From the NCBI RefSeq assembly GCF_024362695.1, contig NW_026063253.1, forward strand, positions 434,001 through 498,000: DNA of 64,000 nucleotides. Direction: 5' to 3'. The notes beneath the pieces are model-generated. The model was given only the letters and a program-made list of their open reading frames with translations. It made no database searches and was not told the origin of the DNA. The translations under genes were made by a program, and so were the position numbers. Positions 54,512 through 64,000 of this stretch are shown here, piece by piece (position 1 is the stretch's first letter; every line of letters begins with the position of its first letter). The stretch comes from Pectinophora gossypiella. Lineage: Eukaryota; Arthropoda; Insecta; Lepidoptera; Gelechiidae.

Positions 54512-55290
54512 AGTCCCATCCAATCATTAAATATTTCAAGTAGTATTATTTTTACCATTTTACACTATTATTTTTATCGTTACTCAGTTGTATTTGGCTA
54601 GCGTCCAATCGCATCGAATATCCTGTAAACAATGCGAGTCTCACGTCCGATCGCTTGATGGTTCACGGTAAATTTCCCAACTCGATATCGTATCGGATTC
54701 ATGGTTTGTAAGCCCCGATGAAAGGACTGTGGGTGTATTGAAAAATGATATTTTTATTTCTCCATTCAACGTTTATCAACGCCCATTCATTGCGTTTCAA
54801 TATTTTGGTCTTCCTACGAGAATGTTGTAAATTCGCTGAGAAATACAGAGCATCTTGTATGTGATGTCTGATATCTTTATTCGGTGTTACATACGTACAT
54901 AAACTGACACCTATTTCCCACCGGGTTAAGTACAGACTATGAAATTCCATTCGCTTCGATCCTGAAATACTGCTTTTGCTTCCTCCAACCACGCTATACT
55001 TGTTTTTGCCTTATGCTTTATGGTGATCTTATGTTCATTGAAAATGGATTGTTTTGAAATTGTCGTTTTGTTTTGAAATATTTTCATCTGTTGGTATCCA
55101 AATGTGGATATTTACGTTTCTCTTTTCTTGGTTAAAGGAAAAAAAACCCAGGCTTATAGTTAAATTAGTAGTAGAAAGAGAATATCAGAAGGAATTTGTA
55201 TCAAAATGTCAGATAATAAACCGTTTTATTGTATGTTTTATATTGGTAAGTGAAAAGTACACTATTCTTTTGTAATTTTTATTTGAATAC
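54512..55290. other. Nothing recognised
   Basis: A 73-codon plus frame at 55054-55275 has no domain. Confidence 0.3.
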
Positions 55291-55369
55291 TTCCGACTGT
55301 CTGTGTCTCTGTGTGTGTCTGTGTCTCTATGTGTGTCTGTGTCTCTGTCTGTGTGTTGACTGTGTGTCA
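55291..55369. repeat. TG/TCTG-rich microsatellite
   Basis: Imperfect GTGTGTCTGTGTCTCTGT units. Confidence 0.85.
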
Positions 55370-56068
55370 TTTTAATATTTGTATCTATACTTTAGTTGAA
55401 TTCTGCGTGTGTCTTGTAAGTTTATCGCTTATTTATAACAAGTTCTTAAGTTGAATGTTGGTAACATCCAACAAATAATATATTTTTTACTTATTAATGA
55501 AAAAAATGGCAATACTTTTTTCTCCCTTCTTCTTCTACGATCAACAAACTGTAAATAACGTGTGTGCCTAATTATTTAATAATATAACGTGGTCAACTCA
55601 AAGTCGCTGTATTTTTTACCATCCTCTATACACCAGGCTGAGCACAACAACATCTGTGTGCGACACACAACAGTAACAACCAATATCACATATTCATATT
55701 TTTTTCTTTGTATGAACTGTAAGGTATTGCTGGCCATTTAATGTAGTGTTTGAATTTGTATTATGAATAAATTTGAAAGAAGCTTGCTGTCTTCGAGCAG
55801 ATTGATTTCGGGTCCGAAGAACGAGGCACACATACAGTTTTTAGCAATTTTCTTGGGAACTCCTACAGGCATTTGAAGAATTTTGCTCTCTTTTATAATT
55901 AAAAAGTCTATCACAATACATTCGATGCCTTTGACTGCTATTATCTCCGTACAGTTACCACACAGCTATCTATGTCCTCTTCGCAGAACCTATTTACTTA
56001 AAAAAATAACACTTCCACGTTTCTAAAGTCAGTAATGTAATAACAATAAATGGACAACAATAGAAGGG
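55370..56068. other. Nothing recognised
   Basis: No supported gene or repeat. Confidence 0.3.
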
Positions 56069-56212
56069 AAGCTACAACGAAAGAGAAGATGGGGAAGACC
56101 ACGACAACAGATTAAAAAGAAGGCGAACGTCGTGTATTATAAGGAAGAGAAAGAATTAGTCTTTGATAGACGAGAATGGAAAATGCTACACCGACCGTTG
56201 CTCTTAAATTAG
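56069..56212 (+). pseudogene. C-terminal tail of a non-LTR reverse transcriptase
   Basis: 47 codons plus stop at 56210-56212. It contains RRWGRPRQQIKKK, VVYYKEEKELVFDRREWKM and LHRP, the basic GRPR-W tail of endonuclease/RT proteins. Same family as 39136-39243 but longer. Confidence 0.7.
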
Positions 56213-56393
56213 TCTCTTCTTATCGTGTGAGGTGGAATACCAGCGTCATCAACCCTGGCGTCAAGGTTATGATTGCGCCGCCAAAGGCCCCTGACATGGC
56301 TCATGTAACGATCGCTTACATCATTAAATAGTAACCGGAACCAACGGTTTAACGCGCTTTCCGAAGCACGGATCATCTTTCTTTAATTATTGA
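56213..56393 (-). repeat. SINE-A, 3' two-thirds
   Basis: TCTTCTTATCGTGTGAGGTGG, CCTGACATGGCTCATGTAAC, and a core ending CCGAAGCACGGATCATC. Confidence 0.8.
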
Positions 56394-56759
56394 TGAGTGA
56401 TGATACGTTTCTAAAAGGCATAATCTATAAGGCGTTAAATGCCTTTGAAATTAGTCGTATTATTCCCCACACAAGTTTAGCTCAGTTTAGTGATATCTTC
56501 ATTAGGAAGTCAGATACAGAACATAATACATGTCCCTTGTGTCAGTCCCATGGGACCCCTCATGGGAGTCCATTAACTGGGTTGCCGCATTCCCGCAGAA
56601 TATTTGACGAAGTAGCCGTTTCATTAATAAATGGCAACACCATACAATCTGTCCTGGTTGCAGATTTAAAATGAATGATGTGCCGCTTTTGAAATAAAAA
56701 TCTAACATCAGTGGAAAAAAAATATTGTATGTAGCGTGATAAAAATTGTGTTTTGAACT
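56394..56759. other. Unrecognised; one 94-codon frame
   Basis: 56390-56674 is open (NTCPLCQSHGTPHGSPLTG in the middle). CPLC..H is suggestive of a zinc-binding tail, but no family is recognised and no second copy is seen. Confidence 0.25.
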
Positions 56760-56886
56760 GTACGGTCACGAGCATTTGGTACCATGTCACATTAACTTTT
56801 TTGACAAATTGAACTATAAGTCTCACTAAATGTCAAAATATGTTAGTGCGACAGAGTCCTAAAGTGGGAACATTATATTGCTCATG
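56760..56886 (+). mobile_element. MITE-F, internally deleted
   Basis: GTACGGTCACGAGCATTTGG lacks the ATTAATATGTATACACT segment; it ends GGGAACATTATATTGCTCATG. Confidence 0.7.
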
Positions 56887-56961
56887 CGACGTGATGTCAA
56901 GCAGTCGCCGTTCGGGGAGTCGCAACGCTACAATTCGCATTCTGGGTGGGTTGAGAGAAGA

Positions 56962-57280
56962 AAGAAAATACAGTACAATACAATACAATACAAAAACTCT
57001 TTATTGCACTTAAAACATATTAAAAATACATTATTATAATTAGTTAGAGAGTGCAACAGGCGGCGGCAAAATGTTTATTATTAAAGGACAAAAATTTAAC
57101 AACACAAAAATATCAAACTGCCAAGGAATGGAATGGGCTGCCGGCGTCGGTGTTTCCTGATTCTTATAACCTGGGGTCCTTTAAATCACGGGTGAATAGG
57201 CATTTTCTGGGTAAGCTTGTTCCAACGTCGATCTCTTCTTCTTGTGGAAGAACGAAGTCAAGAGCAAACCCATCTTAATT
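56962..57280. pseudogene. 5'-inverted non-LTR retrotransposon fragment
   Basis: 56962-57075 is a minus-strand 3' end: (TACAA)n tail, CTTTATTGCACT, then GTGCAACAGGCGGCG (a retroposon I-like block). 57085-57275 is a plus-strand RT C-terminus (AKEWNGLPASVFPDSYNLG, SFKSRVNRHFLG). The two parts are in opposite orientation, as produced by twin priming. Confidence 0.65.
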
Positions 57281-57911
57281 AAAAAAAAAAACTTAAAAGA
57301 CACTTAAAACGTAAAAATGACAATTAAACATACATACTCTCACGCTTATTTCCCGTAAGCAGAGACTTTGGAATTCTATTAGCTTCGATCCTGACACACT
57401 TTTCTTGCTTCCTCTACATTCATCAATAGCTTCATACACGCACGCCACTTCAGAGTAGATGATTCTATTTCTAAATAAATATTACAAGTATTAGTATATA
57501 ACACGGAGAACGTATATTATGTATGTATGCAGAATCATCTAACAACATTCTAATGTTTCCATAGAAGCGGAAGGGGAAAATATGTTTTGCGCAGCATATC
57601 ACGTTTATAGATTTAAATCTTTGACGTCAGAATTAAAATTTCATATCCCCATTTCCAATTTGGCTGTAACACTAGTTTTATTAAACTGCATCGTTTAATT
57701 GGAACATTCTTTGACAATGCCCGAACGACCGACGCGATAACCATTCGTGGAAACGACTATATTTTAATTTAAATGATGATTGAAATGAATATAGTCGTAC
57801 AATATTTGTGATTGCGTGTAATGTAAAACGAAAACAAAACCAACGGTCATTTTTGTTGTAAGCAACTGACACAAACTCTGTAAAAACAAGCTATACGGCT
57901 GCAAAAAAACG
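57281..57911. other. Nothing recognised
   Basis: A 12-bp inverted pair ACGACTATATT/AATATAGTCGT at ~57751-57798 brackets an AT-rich loop. Confidence 0.3.
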
Positions 57912-58141
57912 CCCCTTACATGGCTCATGTAACGACTAGATACTTGCTTCAGTAAGTTGTAACCGGGACCAACGGCTTAACGTGCCTTCCGAAGCACGGA
58001 TCATCTTACTTTCGCACAATCAGCCTGTAAAGTCCTAACCAAACTAGGGATCACAAAGTGATTCTTGTGATACGTCTCCACCGGGATTCGAACCCGGGAC
58101 TTCCGGATCGTGAGCCCAACGCTCCACTGGATCACAGAGAC
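57912..58141 (-). repeat. SINE-A, 5' two-thirds including the head
   Basis: tRNA-like head at ~58076-58140 (box B GGTTCGAATCCC on minus); core at ~57966-58003. The tail third is missing. Confidence 0.85.
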
Positions 58142-58630
58142 AGTAAAAAAGGAAATTCTTCTCCTATACCAAATAAAGATTAGCACGAATTAAGTTCAAA
58201 GGTAAGCTATTGGAGCGGCCAATCCCAGAGCATAGTGCCAAGAACTTTATTGATGTAACCAATCAAACGTCGCGAGCAAGCACTGTGATTGTTCGTTTGA
58301 AATATTTCAATGACAAAGCGAAAAATGTATGGGAACGTATGAAGTTGTCGAACGTTTGCTATTTCGCGGAGATAAATTGGTGCATGGGCAACAGTAGCAC
58401 GTTCGCAGAGCAGGGCGATACGTCCGGACACTTGCGTCCACTTTCCCGAATACTGATTCAGTAATCTAAACTATATTTGCTGTTCAAAATTCTAGGTTAT
58501 GTATATTAAATTCATCTATTTTCGGGTTATGTATACGTTTTTACAATAAAATACCGGATAAAAAAAATGTCAGAAAATAAATTTAAAGCTCATATGAAGC
58601 TTACTTTATGTAAAAAAGCTTATTATAAAA
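58142..58630. other. Nothing recognised
   Basis: An 84-codon plus frame at 58210-58464 lacks a recognised domain. Confidence 0.3.
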
Positions 58631-58905
58631 ATGTTATTATTATTAGCCTGTATGATCCCACTGTTGAGCAAAGGCCTAAGTATCCCGGTTCTGTGCGAGC
58701 TCTATCCAGTCTTTTCGATAACCGTCGAGATCATCACGCCATCGTTTCCGGGGTCTACCACGTCTACGGTGTCCGTCCTGTGGTACCCAGTGCGTGATGA
58801 TCTTTGCCAATCGTTCCGGATGCATGCGGGACACGTGTCCAGCCCAGTCCCACTTTAGCCTGGCGGTCTTCCTGCCAACGTCAGCTATACCAGTTTTTGA
58901 GGGTA
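58631..58905 (-). pseudogene. 3' end of an RTE-like retrotransposon
   Basis: The minus-strand frame reads KTGIADVGRKTARLKWDWAG, HVSRM, RRRGRPRKRWRDDLDGY and WIELAQNRDT, then a premature TAG (58678-58676). This is the C-terminal tail of RTE-type endonuclease/RT proteins. The 3' untranslated part ends in a short AAT-repeat tail near 58640. 5'-truncated. Confidence 0.75.
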
Positions 58906-58989
58906 TTATAAAATTAATGATTACCTTAATAATAAAAATGACTGGTATTGAATGTGTTTCTCTAGTTATTAAATATCTTCTAATGTATA

Positions 58990-59115
58990 CCCTAATTTTC
59001 TTGTCATTTATTCTTCTCAGCCTTGCGAAATGACGTAACACCTTGCGAAATGACGTAAATTTAAAAATGTTACATTGACCTTCAAGAAGTTTATCCATGA
59101 TAATTACGTTGAATA
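58990..59115 (-). repeat. Retroposon E-related fragment with a 20-bp duplication
   Basis: Reverse of 34860-34945 (GTTATCCATGATAAT-like and CCTTGCGAAATGACG). The unit CCTTGCGAAATGACGTAA occurs twice in tandem at 59021 and 59041. Confidence 0.55.
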
Positions 59116-59196
59116 TTTTTTTCTGATTTTTGATACCAGTTTTTTACCTAAAGCCAGCTGTTTTATGTTCGGTGAGCTAGTATACTGACGTACATA

Positions 59197-59236
59197 CAGT
59201 GCATGTTAGTGACTTCGTAACGAATACTGAGAGGGG
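59197..59236 (+). repeat. MITE-G end
   Basis: TACAGTGCATGTTAGTGAC and CGTAACGAATACTGAGAGGGG, cut by SINE-C. Confidence 0.55.
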
Positions 59237-59670
59237 CGAAACGCATGTTTTGGGAATGATGTCTTCCTCAAAATGTTTTCTTCACCCTTGACCATATGAT
59301 AATAATTTATTGTACACAGGATAACACAGAAACACAATACGATAACATGAGGAGAGACAAAAGATCATGTTTAAAATCCAAACATGAATTCGGAAGTCAA
59401 GTCGAAATCCACCTGACTATCCAAAAAGTAAAAAGATCCGTGCTTCGGAAAGCACGTTAAGCCGTTGGTCCCGGTTATTACCTACTGGTGTAAGTACGTA
59501 GTCGTGACATGAGTCATGTCAGGGGCCTATGGCGGCTCAATAATAACCCTGACACCGGGGTTGATGTGGTAGATAATTCACCTCACAATCCACACGGTAG
59601 AAGAAGATTCGAAAATCATTGGTTAAAGTGCTGGGATTCGAACCTACGACCTCGCAGTGAGAGAAGCATT
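59237..59670 (-). repeat. SINE-C interrupted by SINE-A
   Basis: SINE-C pieces at 59237-59400 (ATGTCTTCCTCAAAATG; ATCCAAACATGAATTCGG) and 59609-59670 (TTCGAAAATCATTGG; GGATTCGAACC TACGACC) flank a headless SINE-A at 59401-59608. An extra ~65 bp (ACACAGAAACACAATACG) also sits inside the left piece. Confidence 0.7.
59401..59608 (+). repeat. SINE-A nested in SINE-C
   Basis: CCACCTGACTATCC, core CCGTGCTTCGGAAAGCACG, then GTCATGTCAGGGGCCTATGG and CACAATCCACACGGTAG. Confidence 0.8.
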
Positions 59671-60137
59671 AGAATGAAAGTTGCTGATATTAGTTGAAAA
59701 CGTTGTTTGAGCGCAACATTTATGACGTAACAAGGCAATTATTACAATCCGCAGCATAGCAGTTACAAATAGGCATCATTGTTACATCAGCCGCAATTTA
59801 TAGCCCGCGTTATGAGGGCAAAAGTTAAATTATCGCAATCTGCGAGCTTGTGTTTTTTTACACAAGCCCCGTGTTTTGGGTTAGGATAAAAACAGACCAA
59901 TTAACTTTCCGACTTGCAGGTGACGAGAACTTTCTAGAAACGGAGAAATTTAAACGAAACTGTGATGACGTCACAATTTTGTGAGGCAGTCTGGGCTAAA
60001 CGAGATATTATAGGTCAAAGTATTACTGGAATATACTTCCTAGTTGATAGTATTTTAATAATATGGATAATGGTGAACAGTATGGTTAGCTGCTTGTCTT
60101 TCCGGCAGAGGAGTTAAAGTCGTTACCAACAAGCTGG
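59671..60137. other. Nothing recognised
   Basis: No supported gene or repeat. Confidence 0.3.
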
Positions 60138-60212
60138 ATCTTCTTCTTATCGTATGGGTTGTGAGGTGGAATATCAACCTTATCAACCCCGGTGTCAGGG
60201 TTATTACTGACA
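60138..60212 (-). repeat. SINE-A 3' fragment
   Basis: ATCTTCTTCTTATCGTATGGG and CCCCGGTGTCAGGGTTATT. Confidence 0.75.
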
Positions 60213-60420
60213 CACAACAACAAGTTGCAGCAACAAGCTAGATGAGCGAATATAATGAACGATAGGCAAAGGAGCTAACCAAGTTAAGTAACCATCCAGC
60301 ATGTTACTAAAGACACAATTTCTTTTTCGGTTTTTGTGGCATGCCCGCTGCTTGGAGCTGATTGTATGATTTTAATTCGGCCTATCATAAAAGTATAAGC
60401 AACACCACTAGCAAACCTAC

Positions 60421-60531
60421 CTCTTCTTCTGTCATGCGGGTTGTGAGATCAATGTCCAATCTCATCAACCCTGCTGTCAGGGTTATCATTGAACCACCGT
60501 AGGTCCCTGACATGGGTTATGTAACGACTAT
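60421..60531 (-). repeat. SINE-A 3' fragment
   Basis: CTCTTCTTCTGTCATGCGGG, CCTGCTGTCAGGGTTATC and ATGGGTTATGTAACGACTA. MITE-G starts immediately after. Confidence 0.75.
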
Positions 60532-60754
60532 ACAGAGTGTAAGTGACATCGTAACGAAAACTTTGAGGGATGATATCACCATGATTCTGAATTGATATCA
60601 ATTAGGATTTTCCGTTGCAAAAGTATGGAAATTAAAAAAAAAAGAAACAGTAAAGTTTTCATGAATTTTCCGACTAGAAAATTCATTTGATATCAACTCA
60701 GAGTCATAGTCTGAATCATCCCCTTCAGTATTTATAACGATGTCACTAACACCC
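60532..60754. mobile_element. MITE-G, full-length foldback copy 1
   Basis: 223 bp. Arms ACAGAGTGTAAGTGACATCG... and the reverse complement of ...CGATGTCACTAACACCCA pair over ~65 bp with scattered mismatches. Inserted into the 5' side of a SINE-A fragment. TA flanks are compatible with a Tc1/mariner-type origin. Confidence 0.8.
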
Positions 60755-60794
60755 ATTTGTACAAATACATGTAGTGCTACTTGTATTTACTTGT

Positions 60795-61017
60795 ACGGGG
60801 TGTAAGTAACATCGTAACGAATACTGAGAGGGATGATTCAACTTATTTTTTTTTATTCAAGTGGAATTTTCCAGTGCAAAAGTATAAACTTGAAAATAAT
60901 TTAAAAACTAAAAAAGAAACATGAATTTTGCTGCGGAAAATTCCACTTTACATTAACTCAGAATCATGGTCTGAGTCATCTCCCTCAGTATTCGTTACGA
61001 TGTCACTAACACCCTGT
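60795..61017. mobile_element. MITE-G, full-length foldback copy 2
   Basis: 223 bp. ACGGGGTGTAAGTAACATCG to CGATGTCACTAACACCCTGT, flanked by TA on both sides. Same length as copy 1, from which 40 bp separate it. Confidence 0.82.
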
Positions 61018-61559
61018 ATACTTACTGTGATAAATATTAGACGGAATCGACTGCTGAACGTGCGGAAAATCTTGTCATCTTTATTTCGTACAGACAAAAA
61101 GCAGGTCATCAACACGTTATGTTTAACTCCTTCACGGAGCACCTTCTGGTTATATCGATCGCCCGGGAGTTCGCTAGAGATTCGCTCAAGTGACTCACTC
61201 CACTCACCATTAAACAAATCAAATTACACGGCAAATATTAGTTCGACATTCAATTTATAACCAACACAATGTATAACTAAGCCTACTTTGTCGGGAACAA
61301 AGCTTGGTTGCGTGATTACAAACCGCATTTCACTGCCTGCGCCGGACTCGGGGAGGATTTGTAATAAACACCGGGCGCCGGGATGATTGTACTGTTAATG
61401 TTGTTAAGAAGCAAAATAGTAATCACATTACGCAGACAGACAACTAGGTACCATAATCCTATCGCGATGGATAGAACCACAACCTGATTGCGAAACCTAA
61501 GTAAAACGAAAAAACAATTGAATAGTTAGGTTTTGACGAACAGTTTCAGGATTATTTTT
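61018..61559. other. Nothing recognised
   Basis: No supported gene or repeat. Confidence 0.3.
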
Positions 61560-61715
61560 GACGTGACTTATTAAAAATTTGCCGCAGACGGCATTCATCA
61601 ATTGGTCGGACAAATGGGGAGCGCTAAAGGCTCTCACCCGGTCCGATAGCGATAAGTGCGGAATAAGAAAGTCGATCAGGCTAACAGGATCAGTATCGGG
61701 AACCTAAGGGATTTC
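61560..61715 (-). repeat. Retroposon E with internal deletion
   Basis: GACTTATTAAAAATTTGCCG, GGTCGGACAAATGGGGAGCG, then a jump from CTCTCACCCGGT to CGATAGCGATAAGTGCGG. Confidence 0.7.
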
Positions 61716-61753
61716 CTACCACGAACTTATATCTAGTTTGATAGGGTCACCAA

Positions 61754-61914
61754 TGGGTTAAAAAGCCACATCGAAGCAATTCATCAAAAAAAAGCAATAT
61801 TACAATTTAACATTTGCGCAAGCATATAAAAATAAGTGCGCATTGCACACATATGTCAAATAGCAATATTTCTTTTATAGATGAATTGCTTTGATGTAGC
61901 TTTTTTAGACCAAG
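61754..61914. mobile_element. MITE-H
   Basis: Left GGGTTAAAAAGCCACATCG, right GAATTGCTTTGATGTAGC. The centre carries ATAAGTGCGCATTGCACAC and TGTCAAATAGCAATATT. Confidence 0.75.
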
Positions 61915-62434
61915 GGAAATTATCTAACGAACTCTGATTTAAAGAGTAAGAGTAAATTATACCTGATATACCTAAAGTAGGCTTTGATGCTACGCGCGAA
62001 CCCCTACACAAAAAGAGGCAAGGCGAAAATCCTACGGAAATCTCTGCGGCCCAAAGGAATTAGGCCTAAAATAATAACGCTTACCTCAAATTACTTTCCA
62101 AACGATTAATTTAAATAGTATTTTACCTATTCCGTACCTTAATTAATCGCTGTTTTCTTTGTAAGGTATAGCAGAATTATTTATATAAGGGAAAATATAT
62201 TATATAGTAATTATTAGTTGTAAGTACTAATAAATAACAGAGGTACACAGTTCAAATATTAGGTATTATAATGATGTAATCTGGCTTTGTGTATAAATTC
62301 TATTTTTTTTTAAAGAAATCCTGTAGTTTACTAAGGTATATTCTTCACTATACTCCATCTTAATTTGGCTTAGAAAAAAAAAACTCTTTCAACTGGGTTG
62401 CCATAAAAGAGATCACAAAATTACAAAGAAGTGC
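61915..62434. other. Nothing recognised
   Basis: AT-rich. Confidence 0.3.
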
Positions 62435-62976
62435 GTTTTTAGGGTTCCGTGCCAACATAGTAAAAACTAACCCTATAAAATGAGAGTATGTTCGTTCGGT
62501 CAAAACACCGTTCCTAAATACTTATCTACTCAATCGTTTACTCATCTTACTTGGGTTTCGCAATCAGATTTTCCTTTTACCTATGTTGTCTTTTCTTGCC
62601 ACGTGTATGGGACTAACCTAGGGGGCTACCGGCTTAGACGAAGCCGATTCAGATGGGAGCAAATCGAACATCGATTTCATTCTGTACGCCACGTAAGCAG
62701 CCAAGATGGCGATCCCCGATTCGTGACGTCACATGAAGTTCGGCAAGCCGATTAAACGAATGATTTCAGTACTTTTGACACTAAATCGGTACCGGCTAAA
62801 AATCGAAGTTCGGCGTCTGAAGCCGATTCCCATTGAAAGTGTCAGTTGAAGTCCTAATAGTCTATCATTTATGGTCAGTCACATCTCTAGCGCGAGCAAA
62901 CCTACGCATATCAATATTTGGATCTTGTAATTTAATATAATATCAATAATAAAATATTCAATATCTCCTATACTTA
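62435..62976. other. Unclassified; AGGGTTCCGT start plus GCCGATT-rich patch
   Basis: TTTTTAGGGTTCCGTGCC at 62436 matches the repeat start at 13080. 62630-62840 has recurrent AGCCGATT / AATCGGT / TTCGGC words in both orientations and a TGACGTCA site, but no clear element boundaries. Confidence 0.3.
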
Positions 62977-63096
62977 GGGGTTGCCTGGAAGAGATTGCTA
63001 CTTAGCAGTAAGGCCGCCTATTGTACTCATTCTATTTCTCTTTTGTTTTGTATTTTGTTTTTTCCTGTTTGTGCAATATATTTGTTATGTTATGTT
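62977..63096 (+). repeat. Retroposon I 3' end with (GTTAT)n tail
   Basis: GGGGTTGCCTGGAAGAGATTG, GCAGTAAGGCCGCCTATTG, then TTATGTTATGTTAT. Confidence 0.65.
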
Positions 63097-63325
63097 ATCC
63101 TAAGTAATACAGTTCATTCACATATTTGTGTGGGGTTTTATTATAATAACCAGCGCTTCCTACAGCACGGAACCCTTAAGTGCGTAGGTCAGACTCGCAC
63201 TTACCCGTTTTTTTTTTAATCTGTGTCAGCTGACAAAGTAACGTTAACGTTCGGAAACGTTTCTATTTTCTTAATTAGGACAAATTGAAGTTTTAAGGAG
63301 AAGTAGTACTCACGAAAGAAATGTA
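63097..63325. other. Nothing recognised
   Basis: AT-rich. Confidence 0.3.
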
Positions 63326-63544
63326 TTTCTTTGCAAGTAAGTAATACATAGTACAGGGGGGTTAAAATGGCCACATCGAAGCAATTCATCTAAGAAAGCA
63401 ATATTGCTATTTGACATTTGTTTGCATTGCGCACTTACTTTTATATGCGCAAATGTCAAATTGCAACGATGCTTTCTTAGATGAATTGCTTCGATGTGGC
63501 CATTTTAACCCCCCTGTACTATGTATTACTTACTTGCAAAGAAA
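63326..63544. mobile_element. MITE-H inside a perfect 75-bp inverted repeat
   Basis: Arms 63326-63400 and 63470-63544 are exact reverse complements. They include MITE-H ends (GGGGTTAAAATGGCCACATC) plus ~34 bp outside (TTTGCAAGTAAGTAATACAT). The 69-bp centre has TTTGACATTTGTTTGC. Confidence 0.9.
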
Positions 63545-63595
63545 ATAATATTGCTTTTATAGGTGAATTGCTTCGATGTGTTTTTTTTTAACCTC
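63545..63595. repeat. MITE-H right-arm scrap
   Basis: AATATTGCTTTTATAGGTG and AATTGCTTCGATGTG, directly after the palindrome. Confidence 0.6.
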
Positions 63596-63742
63596 CAGAT
63601 CACCCAGTTGAAATTTCACCCGATAAGCTGCAGTAGTTTAAGCAAATAAGACGTTCGACAAAAATTTTTAACAAAAAAAAACCGACTTCAAACGCAAAAC
63701 TAAAAAGCAATAAATAAATTTACTTCGCACAAAGTAATTAGT

Positions 63743-64000
63743 ACGTATTTTCAATTAGTTAATTATTTTATAAATCTGAAGCCGGTGCCAAGGAAATGCT
63801 ACAACGAAGTACCGATTCATATATTTTTCAATACTGATTGTTTTGTAATTTTTTGTTTGACATTGTTTTGTAATTGCTTTGATATAGGTATTAAACAATA
63901 TTGTGTGTACATAGTAATTTGATATTGTAGTAGGGTTGTTGTAGCATTTATTTGGCACCGACTTCAGAATTATAAAATAATTAACTAATTGAAAATACGT
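63743..64000. mobile_element. Foldback element reaching the window edge
   Basis: Left arm from ACGTATTTTCAATTAGTTAA to AAGCCGGTGCCAAGGAAATG and right arm (from 64000 backwards) ACGTATTTTCAATTAGTTAA to AAGTCGGTGCCAAATAAATG pair over ~63 bp with a handful of mismatches. The right arm ends at the last base, so the true end may lie outside. Confidence 0.75.

Noticed and set aside
1..64000. CRISPR arrays, bacterial operons or prophage
   Set aside because: No regularly spaced repeats, Shine-Dalgarno-led gene runs or phage genes; the sequence is plainly eukaryotic.

Overview
The window looks like a gene-poor, repeat-rich stretch of a moth or butterfly (Lepidoptera) genome. The grounds are AT-rich sequence, short GT-AG introns in the only two convincing host genes, many tRNA-derived SINEs of lepidopteran type, many 3' fragments of non-LTR retrotransposons, and numerous short terminal-inverted-repeat elements (MITEs). 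No bacterial operons, CRISPR arrays or genuine tRNA/rRNA genes were found. tRNA-like and 5S-like segments occur only inside SINEs.

Host genes. Two tandem, same-strand genes at 23836-25310 and 26838-28539 encode type II membrane proteins of the alpha-1,3-fucosyltransferase family (GT10). Each has two exons split by a phase-2 intron at the same codon, so they are paralogues by tandem duplication. The second has lost the DVYG motif and changed TEK to TDK in the donor-binding signature.

Left end (1-2900). This is a non-LTR retrotransposon on the minus strand. ORF1 (PHD finger plus coiled coil) and the start of ORF2 (APE-type endonuclease, running off the window edge) are both open.

Elsewhere. 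The rest is mostly a mosaic of repeats, named here for reference. SINE-A has a tRNA-like head and ends in TTCTTCTTCT/GTGTGGGTTGTGAGG when read on the reverse strand. SINE-B has a tRNA-like box A joined to a 5S-rRNA-like body. SINE-C is tRNA-derived with a CACGTG motif. SINE-D is tRNA-derived and ends in CCCAGCAGTGGGACGT. Retroposon pieces are E (polyA-tailed), I (ends GTGCAATAAAGT plus a microsatellite), J, K, L and M. MITE families are F (~147 bp), G (~223 bp foldback) and H (CACATCGAAGCAATTCATC ends). A, B and D share an internal core of about 38 bp. Several insertions are nested and carry readable target-site duplications (TSDs), which gives a relative order of events. Decayed coding tails of at least four kinds of non-LTR reverse transcriptase are present (22.0, 39.1/56.1, 48.6, 49.0, 57.1 and 58.7 kb).

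Repeat names are local labels. Assignments to superfamilies are from memory of motifs, not from a database search.
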